Shown: positions 1 through 6,620, numbered from the stretch's first letter. The stretch is DNA of 8,941 bases from Bacteroidota bacterium (GCA_023392185.1 JAEVZP010000252.1:1-8941); one strand, 5' to 3'. The notes: generated from the sequence alone by a model not told the origin. Translations and numbers: made by a program.

Positions 1-2
1 AC

Positions 3-737
3 TTTTTAGGAAATCTTCATATTGGCTTTCTGAATACCAAAGGCAAACTGGTGGTGGATACCGTCTGGGAGACCGACCTGGGCATGTGGCGCGATGTGTG
101 GAGCAATCTGGGCAGCCAAATGGCCGGCATGTGTTCCCGTGGCATAACAGCCTTGCACGAGGCAGCCAATCGCAAACCCTATGTTCCGCTCCAGGATTAT
201 TACCGGTTTTCCGGCGGCGTGGCGCTGGCCCGGAGGGGCGGCCAAAATGTGATTATCGACACAACGGGAAACGTGCTGGCTACCCTGCCGGATTCGCTTC
301 AAAACGTTTACAATTATGGTGGACTGTTTGCTTTCCACGAAGATGAAGCAGCTGCAAAGGCATTAGGCAGGCGGCCGATGTATGGTTTATACAGCCCTTC
401 GAAAGGCGTCGTTTATTCCGGGCCGGCGGCTCCGCAGGGAGAAATCCGGGACGGCTTTATACTTTTAAGAAAGGAAAATATATTTGGAGGCACCGCCGGC
501 ATGTACTGGTTTTTGGACCGGGACGGAGCGCCTGCCTTCGGGGGCCGCACATTCGAATATGCGCAGTCTTTCAACGGTGGCTATGCCATGGTGGGCTTCA
601 CTCAGGACGGTCGGCGCCGGAACGGACTGCTCGATACCCGTGGCCGGATTATGGCCTATGACAGTACAACGATGCCCTCCCATACGCCCAGCGACAACTA
701 CCATAAGTACGCGCACCGGTTGGGGCTTTATAGATAG
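3..737 (+). CDS. WG-repeat protein, 5'-partial, main open segment
   Basis: The frame is open from the window edge, so the true start lies upstream; the GTG at 51 is internal, because the codons before it already encode a WG-type repeat (GFLNTKGKLVVD, bases 24-59). Further degenerate repeats follow: YGLYSPSKGVVYSG, YWFLDRDGAPAFGG followed by FNGGYAMVG, and NGLLDTRGRIMAYD. Each has the family pattern of an aromatic/Gly strand, an acidic turn and a Gly-x-hydrophobic strand. WG (KWG) repeat proteins are common in Bacteroidota, often exported or ligand-binding, but their function is mostly unknown. No signal peptide can be judged because the N-terminus is missing. The frame ends at TAG 735-737 with an abnormal tail (LGLYR), while two excellent repeats continue at once in another frame, so this stop is probably premature. 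Family call firm, function unknown. Confidence 0.8.
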   Translation, partial: FLGNLHIGFLNTKGKLVVDTVWETDLGMWRDVWSNLGSQMAGMCSRGITALHEAANRKPYVPLQDYYRFSGGVALARRGGQNVIIDTTGNVLATLPDSLQNVYNYGGLFAFHEDEAAAKALGRRPMYGLYSPSKGVVYSGPAAPQGEIRDGFILLRKENIFGGTAGMYWFLDRDGAPAFGGRTFEYAQSFNGGYAMVGFTQDGRRRNGLLDTRGRIMAYDSTTMPSHTPSDNYHKYAHRLGLYR

Positions 738-915
738 CGCCGGTAAGAGGATGATCCCACCGGTTTATGAAACGGTTTATGCGTTCCGGAATGGATACGC
801 GCTCTTCCAGAAAAGAAATGAAGGGCTTGGCTATATTGATGAAAAGGGAAATGTAGTTATCAGAGGGCAATACTATGACGGCAGCCAGTTTCAGGTGTTC
901 CGGATCGTAAAATAG
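716..915 (+). pseudogene. Frame-shifted 3' end of the WG-repeat gene
   Basis: This segment lies in frame 1, whereas the upstream gene is in frame 3. It encodes two of the clearest WG repeats in the region: WGFIDSAGKRMIPPVYE with FRNGYALFQK, then GYIDEKGNVVIRGQYYD, and ends at TAG 913-915. It has no plausible start of its own; frame-1 sequence further upstream looks nothing like a WG repeat. Skipping one base around the GGTTGGGG stretch (719-726) would join the parts as ...HKYAHR-WGFIDS..., restoring a normal repeat boundary. Upstream and downstream parts together give about 304 codons within the window. The cause could be a genuine inactivating indel or a sequencing/assembly error; programmed frameshifting is less likely because no classic slippery heptamer plus structure is evident. 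Confidence 0.75.
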
Positions 916-921
916 GATTTA

Positions 922-963
922 TAATTAGAATACAGCCTTGCCTAAACTGTTGTATTCTAGTTA
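922..963. terminator. Hairpin between convergent genes
   Basis: Bases 922-936 pair with 949-963 in a 15-pair stem (two G-T wobbles at 925/960 and 935/950) around a 12-base loop. The core arms TAGAATACA and TGTATTCTA are perfect complements. It lies just after the WG-repeat stop (915) and before the 3' end of the minus-strand lipoprotein gene (1033), so it could end transcription from both sides. It lacks a long T-tract, so intrinsic termination is inferred, not shown. Confidence 0.55.
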
Positions 964-1032
964 CTTAACTTGTAAGATTGTATTATAATGAAGGGGGCCA
1001 TACTGGTTTTTCTGTGTTCTCAAACCGCTCCC

Positions 1033-1959
1033 CTACCGCCCGAAAGTGTCATAGTTATCAACGGCATATTTTTCAAAGCGCTTCAATAAGGCAATATTTT
1101 GCCGCTCCAGTTCGGTCAGTTCCGCATCCACATTGGCTGAAACCGGCATATACCAATCAGTGGTTTCAAAAAACTGACGCACCGATTTTTTGGAAAAGGA
1201 AAAGCCGTGACGGGCAAAAATAGTATTGCGCAGAATCTCCAGATCGAGCTTGCGCAGGTTCTTCAATTGCTTTTCGGTGAGTGCTTGTTTGCTGCTGTTA
1301 ATCCTGTAAATCATATCCGAAGCCTGCCGGAAATAGTGCTCTACAAGCGTATCCATATGACCATTTTCGGAAGTATAAAAAACGGGTTCTAACTTGCTGT
1401 TTACAAAATCTACCCCGTCGGTATCCAGTTCGCCGTCGCTGGCAGGGCGCAGCATCAGATTCGGATTATACACAAAAGCCTTTTTGTGCAATGTATATTC
1501 TTTGTAAGGACGCGGCAGGCTTTGGTCGTACATCCGCCAGTTCCCCACGAGGCTGTCGCCGGCAACGGTAAATTCAAACCGCCCGTCATATTTATCATCG
1601 CCCGGCTCGTCAACCGTGAAGCGCACGCCGTTGCCCGTCTGGGTGAATTTTCCGGAAAAAGGCCGGACTTTTCCTTTCAAAACCGACTTGCCCACCGCGC
1701 CTCTATCGGTAATGCGGGTCAACATAATGCTGATCGGTGCCACATCATCCCAATAATCACCCCCGGATGCTATCTCATCGGAAACCGCCATAAACGGACC
1801 GGTGTAGGTACCATACAGTTCGGTGTGCAGCTCCGGTTCCACAGCCGAGGCGGCCGTCAGGGTATCGCCGTTTTGAGTAACGGTCACTTCCTCCGAAGGC
1901 CCACTGTTGCAGGCAATCAGAAAAAAGGGAAGGGCGAGAAGGGCAACTGCGAGTTTCAT
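1033..1959 (-). CDS. YARHG-domain lipoprotein
   Basis: A 308-residue protein. The frame extends upstream, but the ATG at 1957-1959 starts a textbook lipoprotein signal peptide: MKLAVALLALPFFLIAC, lipobox L14-I15-A16-C17. The upstream extension would overlap the neighbouring gene and is therefore rejected. Residues about 20-45 form a polar linker. Residues about 46-160 resemble a beta-rich region (LYGTYTGPF..., GKFTQTGNGVRF, GNWRMYD) reporting modification or product level, with no family I can name. Residues about 227-296 form a YARHG domain: LRNTIFARHGFSF (FARHG at 248-252), a WY pair at 269-270, and the closing ELTELERQNIALLKRFE helix. YARHG is a presumed extracellular domain of unknown function, frequent on lipoproteins. 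The protein is predicted to be anchored in the envelope by lipidated Cys17. The start is 29 bases from the stop of the DUF2306 gene, suggesting an operon. No Shine-Dalgarno sequence is seen. Confidence 0.85.
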   Translation of the reverse strand: MKLAVALLALPFFLIACNSGPSEEVTVTQNGDTLTAASAVEPELHTELYGTYTGPFMAVSDEIASGGDYWDDVAPISIMLTRITDRGAVGKSVLKGKVRPFSGKFTQTGNGVRFTVDEPGDDKYDGRFEFTVAGDSLVGNWRMYDQSLPRPYKEYTLHKKAFVYNPNLMLRPASDGELDTDGVDFVNSKLEPVFYTSENGHMDTLVEHYFRQASDMIYRINSSKQALTEKQLKNLRKLDLEILRNTIFARHGFSFSKKSVRQFFETTDWYMPVSANVDAELTELERQNIALLKRFEKYAVDNYDTFGR

Positions 1960-1988
1960 AAGCGGGAAATTTCCGGAAATAAAAGGTA

Positions 1989-2663
1989 TCAGAAGCGTGC
2001 CTTGAAGCTTTTTCGGTTGTGGCGAAAGATAAGACATTCGGCCACCAGCCAGTTGGGCACCCAGCCCAGCCCGGACACAATTACATACACATCCATAGGC
2101 GCTGGCGCAAAGGCTTTGACCAGAATCAGCTTCCACAACCGCAGGGTAATGGCCGAGAGCGCCAGCGCATAGCTGCGGGTCATCCAGGCGCGGTGGGCTT
2201 TAAAATCCTTTTTCCGCGCGGTGGAAATGGCCAGGGCGGTAGAAGCCCACCAGAAGATAGAAAGGGTAATAAAAAAGGCTTCGGCAACCGGTCCGCCGTT
2301 GGCAACGAGTCCCATTAACAGACCGGTGGGGGCAGCCAGAAACAAGACGGTCCCGGCATACAGCCAGCCGAGTTGACGGTGGAGGCGTGGCCGGTTTTGT
2401 AAGAGGCTTTTCCGGAATTGGGTAAATCCGGCGGGCAGGGTAAAAACGGCGCTGTACACATGCAGATAAAAAACCGGCAGATACCAGTGCAGGGTTTCTA
2501 CTTCGGTCTGCTTGATTTGAAGGAATGCGGCTGTTGGGCTATAGGGAATATACTGAAGGGTGATGCGGAGCATCAGCACCGAAAACCACAACAGGGTAAT
2601 CAGCAGGAGGCTGTTCCAAGCGGTTGTTCGGGTCAGGCGGATTGTTCTCACAGATTTCCACAA
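1989..2663 (-). CDS. DUF2306 family integral membrane protein
   Basis: About 224 residues with six likely membrane segments (roughly 16-35, 59-80, 98-121, 126-147, 162-182, 191-212). Two motifs place it in DUF2306: the RLHRQLGWLY stretch (residues 93-102) before the third segment, and HRAWMTRSYALALSAITLR (157-175) entering the fifth. The His residues there (95 and 157) are recurring features of the family, but no activity is established. The start is uncertain. The longest frame begins at TTG 2661-2663, with a stop (TGA) six bases further upstream; a GTG at 2649-2651 is the alternative, giving 220 residues. The first ATG (codon 31) would remove most of the first membrane segment. It lies 76 bases after the DUF445 gene and 29 before the YARHG lipoprotein gene, all on the same strand. 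Confidence 0.82.
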   Translation of the reverse strand: MWKSVRTIRLTRTTAWNSLLLITLLWFSVLMLRITLQYIPYSPTAAFLQIKQTEVETLHWYLPVFYLHVYSAVFTLPAGFTQFRKSLLQNRPRLHRQLGWLYAGTVLFLAAPTGLLMGLVANGGPVAEAFFITLSIFWWASTALAISTARKKDFKAHRAWMTRSYALALSAITLRLWKLILVKAFAPAPMDVYVIVSGLGWVPNWLVAECLIFRHNRKSFKARF

Positions 2664-2739
2664 AAGTCAGCAGCTGAAAATTAAAGCAAAAAAATCCGTG
2701 CCGATCCACAATCATCCGTTTGAGCCGGATTTCAAAAAA

Positions 2740-3984
2740 TCATCCCAGCCACACCGTCAGCAGGTGAATCAGCAGTCCGACCAGTCCGCCCACCAACGTA
2801 CCATTGACACGGATGTACTGCAAATCCTTCCCGACTTCCAGCTCCAGCTTCTGACTTAATTCGCGCGCCGGCCAGTTGCCCACCGTGTTAGAAATCAGCT
2901 CGCCTGCGGAATCTTTGTAGCGCAGCACCGCGCTGTAAGCCTGCACCCGCGCCCAGGTATCGATTTTTTCCTGCATTGCCACATCGGTCGCCAGTTTGTC
3001 CACGCCTTCCTGCAAGGCTTTTTGGATATAGCGCAGCATAGAGGAATCGGGCATCGTAATTTCTTCGAGCAGCGTCGCCTTCAGCTTCGTCCAGGCGGCC
3101 AGCGCATAATCGTGCAGTTTTTCTTCAGGCAGAAAAGCACCTTTCAGGCTTTGAAACTTTGCTTCCCAGGCCGGGTCGGCAGCCAGCTGATCGGCCCATT
3201 TCAGCAGCTCGCGACTGATCTCCTGGCGGATACGGTGCTGCGGGTCTTCGGCAATTTCCCGGAAATATTTGGCCAGTCCGCCGGTAATTTTCTCGGCCAG
3301 CTTGTTGTTTACAAAGCCGGGCACGAAGAAATAGCTTTCTTTTTTCACCTTTTCGCGCACCAGCCCTTCCTGCTCCACAATAAAAGTGCGCATCTTATCG
3401 GCCAGCAGCGTGATGGCCGCTTCCTGCTCGTTGTTTTCTACTGCATAGCGAACGCCGCTGCCCACCAGCCGACTCAACTGCACCTCTGCCAGCAGGGTAT
3501 TGCCTTGTTTGGCCAGAAAAGAAGCCACCGCGTCGTCATCCACCCGGCCCAGAATATCGGCCAGCAAACTGGACGCTTCGGAAAGGATAATCTGTTGGTG
3601 TTTCGGGCTTTGCAGCCATTTAGCCAGCATTCCCGACGGCTTGAGCTTGCTTAAATACGGTCGCAGATTAGTAGGCGTCAGGAAGTTGCTCACCACAAAG
3701 CCGCCGAGATTGTCGCCGATGCGCTGCTTGCCTTTTTCAATCAGATTGGTGTGCGGAATGGGCAGGCCGAGCGGGTGGTGAAAAAGCGCCGTGACGGCAA
3801 ACCAGTCGGCCAGCGCGCCCACCATAGCCGCTTCGGAAAACGCATTGACAGCGCCCAGCCAACCGCCCGCGCCCCGCTTCATCAGCACAAGCGTGAGTAT
3901 ATAAATAATCACCATTAGCACAAAAAGACCGGTAGCAATAGCTTTATGGCGGCGGAGTTGGCTTTGTTTTTCTTCGGTAGTCAT
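2740..3984 (-). CDS. DUF445 family membrane protein
   Basis: 414 residues from an ATG at 3982-3984. Residues about 15-34 form a membrane helix. They are followed by the DUF445 signature region: AVNAFSEAAMVGALADWFAV (45-64), then ALFHHPLGLPIPHTNLIEKG and KQRIGDNLGGFVVSNFL (to about residue 102). The long middle part (about 105-385) is helical and charged. The C-terminus is a second hydrophobic helix (NGTLVGGLVGLLIHLLTVWLG). This layout, with N- and C-terminal anchors around a soluble domain, is the usual one for the family, which includes E. coli YjiN and the Bacillus YheB/YtxB-type relatives. The molecular function is unknown. It is the first gene of the minus-strand DUF445-DUF2306-YARHG run; the 76-base gap to the next gene leaves open whether they share one transcript. 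Family call is firm, role is not. Confidence 0.88.
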   Translation of the reverse strand: MTTEEKQSQLRRHKAIATGLFVLMVIIYILTLVLMKRGAGGWLGAVNAFSEAAMVGALADWFAVTALFHHPLGLPIPHTNLIEKGKQRIGDNLGGFVVSNFLTPTNLRPYLSKLKPSGMLAKWLQSPKHQQIILSEASSLLADILGRVDDDAVASFLAKQGNTLLAEVQLSRLVGSGVRYAVENNEQEAAITLLADKMRTFIVEQEGLVREKVKKESYFFVPGFVNNKLAEKITGGLAKYFREIAEDPQHRIRQEISRELLKWADQLAADPAWEAKFQSLKGAFLPEEKLHDYALAAWTKLKATLLEEITMPDSSMLRYIQKALQEGVDKLATDVAMQEKIDTWARVQAYSAVLRYKDSAGELISNTVGNWPARELSQKLELEVGKDLQYIRVNGTLVGGLVGLLIHLLTVWLG

Positions 3985-4004
3985 AGGCGGCGGGGGCGCA
4001 AATC

Positions 4005-4036
4005 CGAAAATAAGGATTTCTCCTTGGGAACCTCAA
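4005..4036 (-). promoter_or_regulatory. Possible Bacteroidota-type promoter of the DUF445 gene
   Basis: On the minus strand, TATTTTCG (4005-4012) matches the TAnnTTTG -7 consensus at all but one defined position. A TTG (4034-4036) lies 21 bases upstream as a -33 element. The box is about 20 bases before the ATG. The match is imperfect and overlaps the T-run of the proposed selO terminator, so this is tentative. Confidence 0.35.
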
Positions 4037-4065
4037 AAACTAAGCCGGGTTGGGTTTCTGCCGGC
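4035..4065 (-). terminator. Possible selO terminator
   Basis: On the minus strand a GCCGG/CCGGC stem (4061-4065 with 4044-4048) and a 12-base loop are followed by TTAG and five T (4035-4039). It lies about 185 bases beyond the selO stop and just before the DUF445 promoter region, a sensible place to end the selO transcript. The stem is short, so confidence is low. Confidence 0.3.
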
Positions 4066-4221
4066 CCAATATGCAAATAACTCAATGGCTCAATAGGTTG
4101 ACAAAAAAAGTCCCCGAATTAAATATCGCATCATCAGCCGCTCCTCTGGCAAACTCCCGCCGGCAACAAACGTGCGCCTAAACTATCGGTGCGACCGCCT
4201 TGTGCGTTTCGCATGTTTCAT

Positions 4222-4249
4222 CCCTCAGTCCTCATTCCTCATCCCTGCC
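4222..4249. repeat. Short CCTCA-rich heptad repeat
   Basis: Immediately after the selO stop, bases 4222-4242 consist of three 7-base units (CCCTCAG, TCCTCAT, TCCTCAT) followed by a degenerate CCCTGCC. It is a small simple repeat. Together with the terminator and promoter candidates it is the only structure I see in the 266-base gap between selO and the DUF445 gene. Confidence 0.5.
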
Positions 4250-4250
4250 C

Positions 4251-5798
4251 TCAGGAGCTGCATGACAGCATCCCGCAGCCCGGCTTTGTAAGCGCCCACT
4301 GGGGCTGTTTCGCGTTCAGTTCCGGAAAATGGTTTTCGTAGGGCGTTAGCAGGGCCGTTTCCAGTTTCCGGAACAGGGCGTCGTCGCCGCCTTTTTCGAG
4401 CGCTTCGATTGCTTCGTGGAGCTGGTAGTTGCGCAGGATGAAACGCGGGTTGGTTTTTTGCATCAGCGCGGCACGTTCTGCGGGGAAATTTCCGGAAAAA
4501 TAAGCCCGGTAGGCGCTCAGGAAAGCCTGTAATTGCGGAGCTGTTTCGGGGAGTGGCTCCCCATAAAGCGCAGGTTCAAAATGCGCCAGAGCATCTTCTT
4601 TTTCCGGAGAAAGGGTTTCCAAAAGCTGGAAGAACAAAGTATAATCCGGTTGTAAGGCCCCAAGCAACTCTTGCAGGCTTTCCACCAATAAAAGGCTTTG
4701 AGGATTTTTTCGGGAAATGCCCATTTTCGCCAGCATCATATTGTCATAAGCCTCGGAAAAATGCGCGTCATAGCTTTCCAACGCGGCGACAAGTTGTTGC
4801 GGGTCGCGCGCCAGCGGCGAAAGACTCGCCGCCAGATTGGCCAGATTCCATTTCACAATCTGCGGCTGATTGCCAAAAGCATAGCGGCGACCCGGCAGGT
4901 CGGTGGTATTGGGTGTAAAAAAGTTATCGTAGGCATCCAGCATCGAATACGGGCCGTAGTCGATCGTAAGGCCGAGGATGCTCATATTATCGGTGTTCAT
5001 CACGCCGTGTACAAAGCCCACGCGCATCCATTCTACCAGCAGCGAAGCCGTGCGCCGGACCACTTCTTCATAAAAATCCACTACCGCGTTTTCGCCTCCT
5101 ACATGTGGGAAATACCGTTCGATCACCCAGCCGGTGAGCTGCGCCAGAAGATCGAATTCCTGCCGGGCATACAGCAGTTCGAAATGGCCAAAGCGTACAA
5201 AAGTCGGGGCGGTGCGCAGCACAATCGCACCGGGTTCGGCCTTCGGCCGGCCGTCGTAGAACATATCGCGCACGACCGCGTCACCGGTGCTGACGAGGCT
5301 CAGCGCCCGCGTCGTCGGGATGCCGAGGTGGTGCATCGCTTCGCTCATCAGGTATTCGCGCATTGAGGAGCGCAGCACGGCCCGCCCGTCGCCACGCCGG
5401 GAGTACGCCGTTTGGCCTGCGCCTTTCAGTTGCAGCTCTTCCGTCTTTCCGTCCGGGCGCATCCATTCGCCGAGCGTAATGGCGCGGCCGTCGCCCAGCT
5501 GCCCGGCCCAGTTGCCAAACTGATGTCCGCCGTAGCAACCTGCATAAGGCTTCATGCCCGGCGCGAGCGCATTTCCGGAAAGCAGGGCGACTTCTGCTTC
5601 TGTTTGGGGCCGTTGGATGCCCAGTTCATTGGCCAGATCCGCGCTCCAGGCAAGCAATTCCGGAGCGGCTACCGGCGTGGGCGGCGTGGCGCTCCACAGC
5701 ATGCCGGGTGTTTGGCGCGGGGCCGTATTTCCGGAATCATCGCCGGGAAAGGTTTGGGTAAAGAAAGCGGTGTAGTTGGGGGAAAGAAGAGATTTCAT
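4251..5798 (-). CDS. selO: Protein adenylyltransferase SelO (YdiU/UPF0061)
   Basis: 515 residues from an ATG at 5796-5798; the length is normal for bacterial SelO. The family is a pseudokinase fold that binds ATP upside down and transfers AMP to Ser/Thr/Tyr of target proteins, with a role in redox stress. Visible signatures in order: AGCYGGHQFGNWAGQLGDGRA (86-106, in two overlapping motifs), the ATP-contacting Lys125 in LQLKGAGQTAYSR, GDGRAVLRSSMREYL with Glu148, the catalytic loop HGVMNTDNMSI with Asn268, Asp270 and Asn271, and the metal-binding DYGPYSMLDAYD at 280-291. The C-terminus ends CGMLSCSS, with Cys513 where vertebrate SELO has selenocysteine (U-S-S); another Cys is nearby at 508. 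The gene stands alone, 266 bases from the DUF445 gene and divergent from the DinB-like gene. Confidence 0.95.
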   Translation of the reverse strand: MKSLLSPNYTAFFTQTFPGDDSGNTAPRQTPGMLWSATPPTPVAAPELLAWSADLANELGIQRPQTEAEVALLSGNALAPGMKPYAGCYGGHQFGNWAGQLGDGRAITLGEWMRPDGKTEELQLKGAGQTAYSRRGDGRAVLRSSMREYLMSEAMHHLGIPTTRALSLVSTGDAVVRDMFYDGRPKAEPGAIVLRTAPTFVRFGHFELLYARQEFDLLAQLTGWVIERYFPHVGGENAVVDFYEEVVRRTASLLVEWMRVGFVHGVMNTDNMSILGLTIDYGPYSMLDAYDNFFTPNTTDLPGRRYAFGNQPQIVKWNLANLAASLSPLARDPQQLVAALESYDAHFSEAYDNMMLAKMGISRKNPQSLLLVESLQELLGALQPDYTLFFQLLETLSPEKEDALAHFEPALYGEPLPETAPQLQAFLSAYRAYFSGNFPAERAALMQKTNPRFILRNYQLHEAIEALEKGGDDALFRKLETALLTPYENHFPELNAKQPQWALTKPGCGMLSCSS

Positions 5799-5813
5799 GG
5801 ATGTGGGGTTGGA

Positions 5814-5826
5814 GCGCCTTTGGCGC
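5814..5826. repeat. GCGCC/GGCGC hairpin in the selO leader
   Basis: GCGCC (5814-5818), TTT, GGCGC (5822-5826) is a perfect 5-pair GC stem with a 3-base loop, 15 bases upstream of the selO ATG. In a selO transcript it would fold close to the start codon and could affect translation; this role is inferred. Confidence 0.5.
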
Positions 5827-5876
5827 GTTGGCGGAGCCGTGTTTGAATCTTTGGTTTTTGCTTGGGAAAGGGCATC

Positions 5877-5909
5877 AAACCTATAAGGTTTTTGAAACCT
5901 TATAGGTTT
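5877..5909. repeat. Perfect 15-bp hairpin, upstream copy
   Basis: Arms AAACCTATAAGGTTT (5877-5891) and its exact complement (5895-5909) flank the loop TTG. On the minus strand its outer edge also contains TAGGTTTG (5876-5883), a full match to the TAnnTTTG -7 box, 77 bases upstream of selO, though no good -33 partner is visible. It lies between divergent genes, so an ordinary terminator role is unlikely. Confidence 0.8.
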
Positions 5910-5926
5910 TTCCGGAAAGGAGCCAA

Positions 5927-5955
5927 ACCCGTCAGGTTTTTGAAACCTGACGGGT
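5927..5955. repeat. Perfect 13-bp hairpin, second copy with different arms
   Basis: Arms ACCCGTCAGGTTT (5927-5939) and its exact complement (5943-5955) flank the same TTG loop. The central 15 bases (AGGTTT-TTG-AAACCT) are identical to the previous hairpin, while the outer arms differ but remain self-complementary. The 17-base spacer between the two contains a TTCCGGAA word (5910-5917). Confidence 0.8.
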
Positions 5956-6032
5956 GGGGAGGGTTCGTGAGGGATAGCGGCGGTGCCCCAAAAGATTCAT
6001 CCCGGGAGGCCCGCAGGTGAGCTGCAAAGGTC

Positions 6033-6067
6033 TTGCCGCCGGTAAGAAAAGGTCTTTTCTTACTTTG
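6033..6067 (+). promoter_or_regulatory. Probable promoter of the DinB-like gene
   Basis: TTACTTTG (6060-6067) fits the Bacteroidota -7 box TAnnTTTG with one mismatch, 19 bases before the ATG at 6087. A TTG at 6033-6035 could be the -33 element, but the spacing (24 bases) is longer than usual. Confidence 0.45.
6042..6063. promoter_or_regulatory. Inverted repeat overlapping the promoter: candidate operator
   Basis: GTAAGAAAAG (6042-6051) and its exact reverse complement (6054-6063) are separated by two bases. The right arm runs into the -7 box of the DinB-like gene, so a dimeric regulator bound here would block or guide RNA polymerase. No regulator gene is in the window; the role is inferred from position and symmetry. 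Confidence 0.45.
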
Positions 6068-6086
6068 CCCCAAAAAATGTTTTCCT

Positions 6087-6620
6087 ATGATTCCGTCTTT
6101 TCTTCCCGGAACGATAAAGTTGTTTATTCACTATAAAAATCTCGCGGAGAAAACCTTTGCGCAAGTATCTGACGCGCAGTTTTTCCAGCAGCAGGGCGCG
6201 GAAAACAGCATGGCTGTGCTGGTGCAACACATGACCGGCAATATGAAAAGCCGCTTCACCGATTTCCTCACCACCGACGGAGAAAAGCCTTGGCGCAACC
6301 GCGACGGTGAGTTTGAAGATCCTACCCTTACGCGTTCGGAACTGATGCAGCAATGGGACGAAAGCTGGAAAATCTTGTTGGATCTGCTACAAAATCTTTC
6401 GGAAGAAGACCTGTCCAAAACGGTTTACATCCGCAATGAAGGCCACAGCGTGCCGGATGCCATTCTGCGGCAACTGGCGCACTACGCTTATCATGTGGGG
6501 CAAATCGTGCACGCCGCAAAGCTGCTGACCGGCGACCACTGGCAGGCCCTGAGCATCCCGAAAGGCGCTTCTGAAACCTATAATGTCGATAAGTTTTCGC
6601 AGCCGCCTCACCTGACTTGA
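6087..6620 (+). CDS. DUF1572 / DinB-like putative metalloenzyme
   Basis: 177 residues from ATG 6087-6089. The frame is open further up, but the promoter box at 6060-6067 and the poor upstream sequence (MPPVRKGLFLL...) favour this start. Signatures of DUF1572, within the DinB/YfiT-like four-helix bundle superfamily: ENSMAVLVQHMTGNM with His48, then the DFLTTDGEKPWRNRDGEFE block (59-77), and the C-terminal LRQLAHYAYHVGQIVHAAK helix with His132 and His136. In DinB-like proteins three such histidines bind a divalent metal, and several relatives are thiol-dependent S-transferases; the substrate here is unknown. The protein has no signal peptide or membrane helix, so it is presumably cytoplasmic. 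The stop codon falls inside the first of three palindromes shared with the convergent murI end. It is divergent from selO. Confidence 0.85.
   Translation: MIPSFLPGTIKLFIHYKNLAEKTFAQVSDAQFFQQQGAENSMAVLVQHMTGNMKSRFTDFLTTDGEKPWRNRDGEFEDPTLTRSELMQQWDESWKILLDLLQNLSEEDLSKTVYIRNEGHSVPDAILRQLAHYAYHVGQIVHAAKLLTGDHWQALSIPKGASETYNVDKFSQPPHLT

Noticed and set aside
484..711. Upstream part of the frame-1 open frame as an independent gene start
   Set aside because: No WG-like sequence is present in this part, while frame 3 carries the repeats; the frame is only used after the frameshift.
1960..2136. N-terminal extension of the YARHG lipoprotein
   Set aside because: It would overlap the DUF2306 gene and bury a perfect lipoprotein signal peptide at internal position 60.
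1486..2172. 228-codon plus-strand open frame
   Set aside because: Antisense to the YARHG lipoprotein and DUF2306 genes, both of which have recognisable domains; its own translation shows none.
4101..4120. GAC-A7-GTC stretch as a selO terminator
   Set aside because: The stem has only three pairs and no hairpin precedes the T-run on the minus strand; the GCCGG stem at 4044-4065 is a better candidate.
5877..5955. CRISPR-like repeat-spacer pattern
   Set aside because: There are only two units, with a 17-base gap, each a self-complementary hairpin with differing arms, and no cas genes.
6033..6086. Upstream start for the DinB-like gene
   Set aside because: The extension begins upstream of the probable -7 box and lacks family likeness; ATG 6087 fits the promoter and the usual DUF1572 N-terminus.
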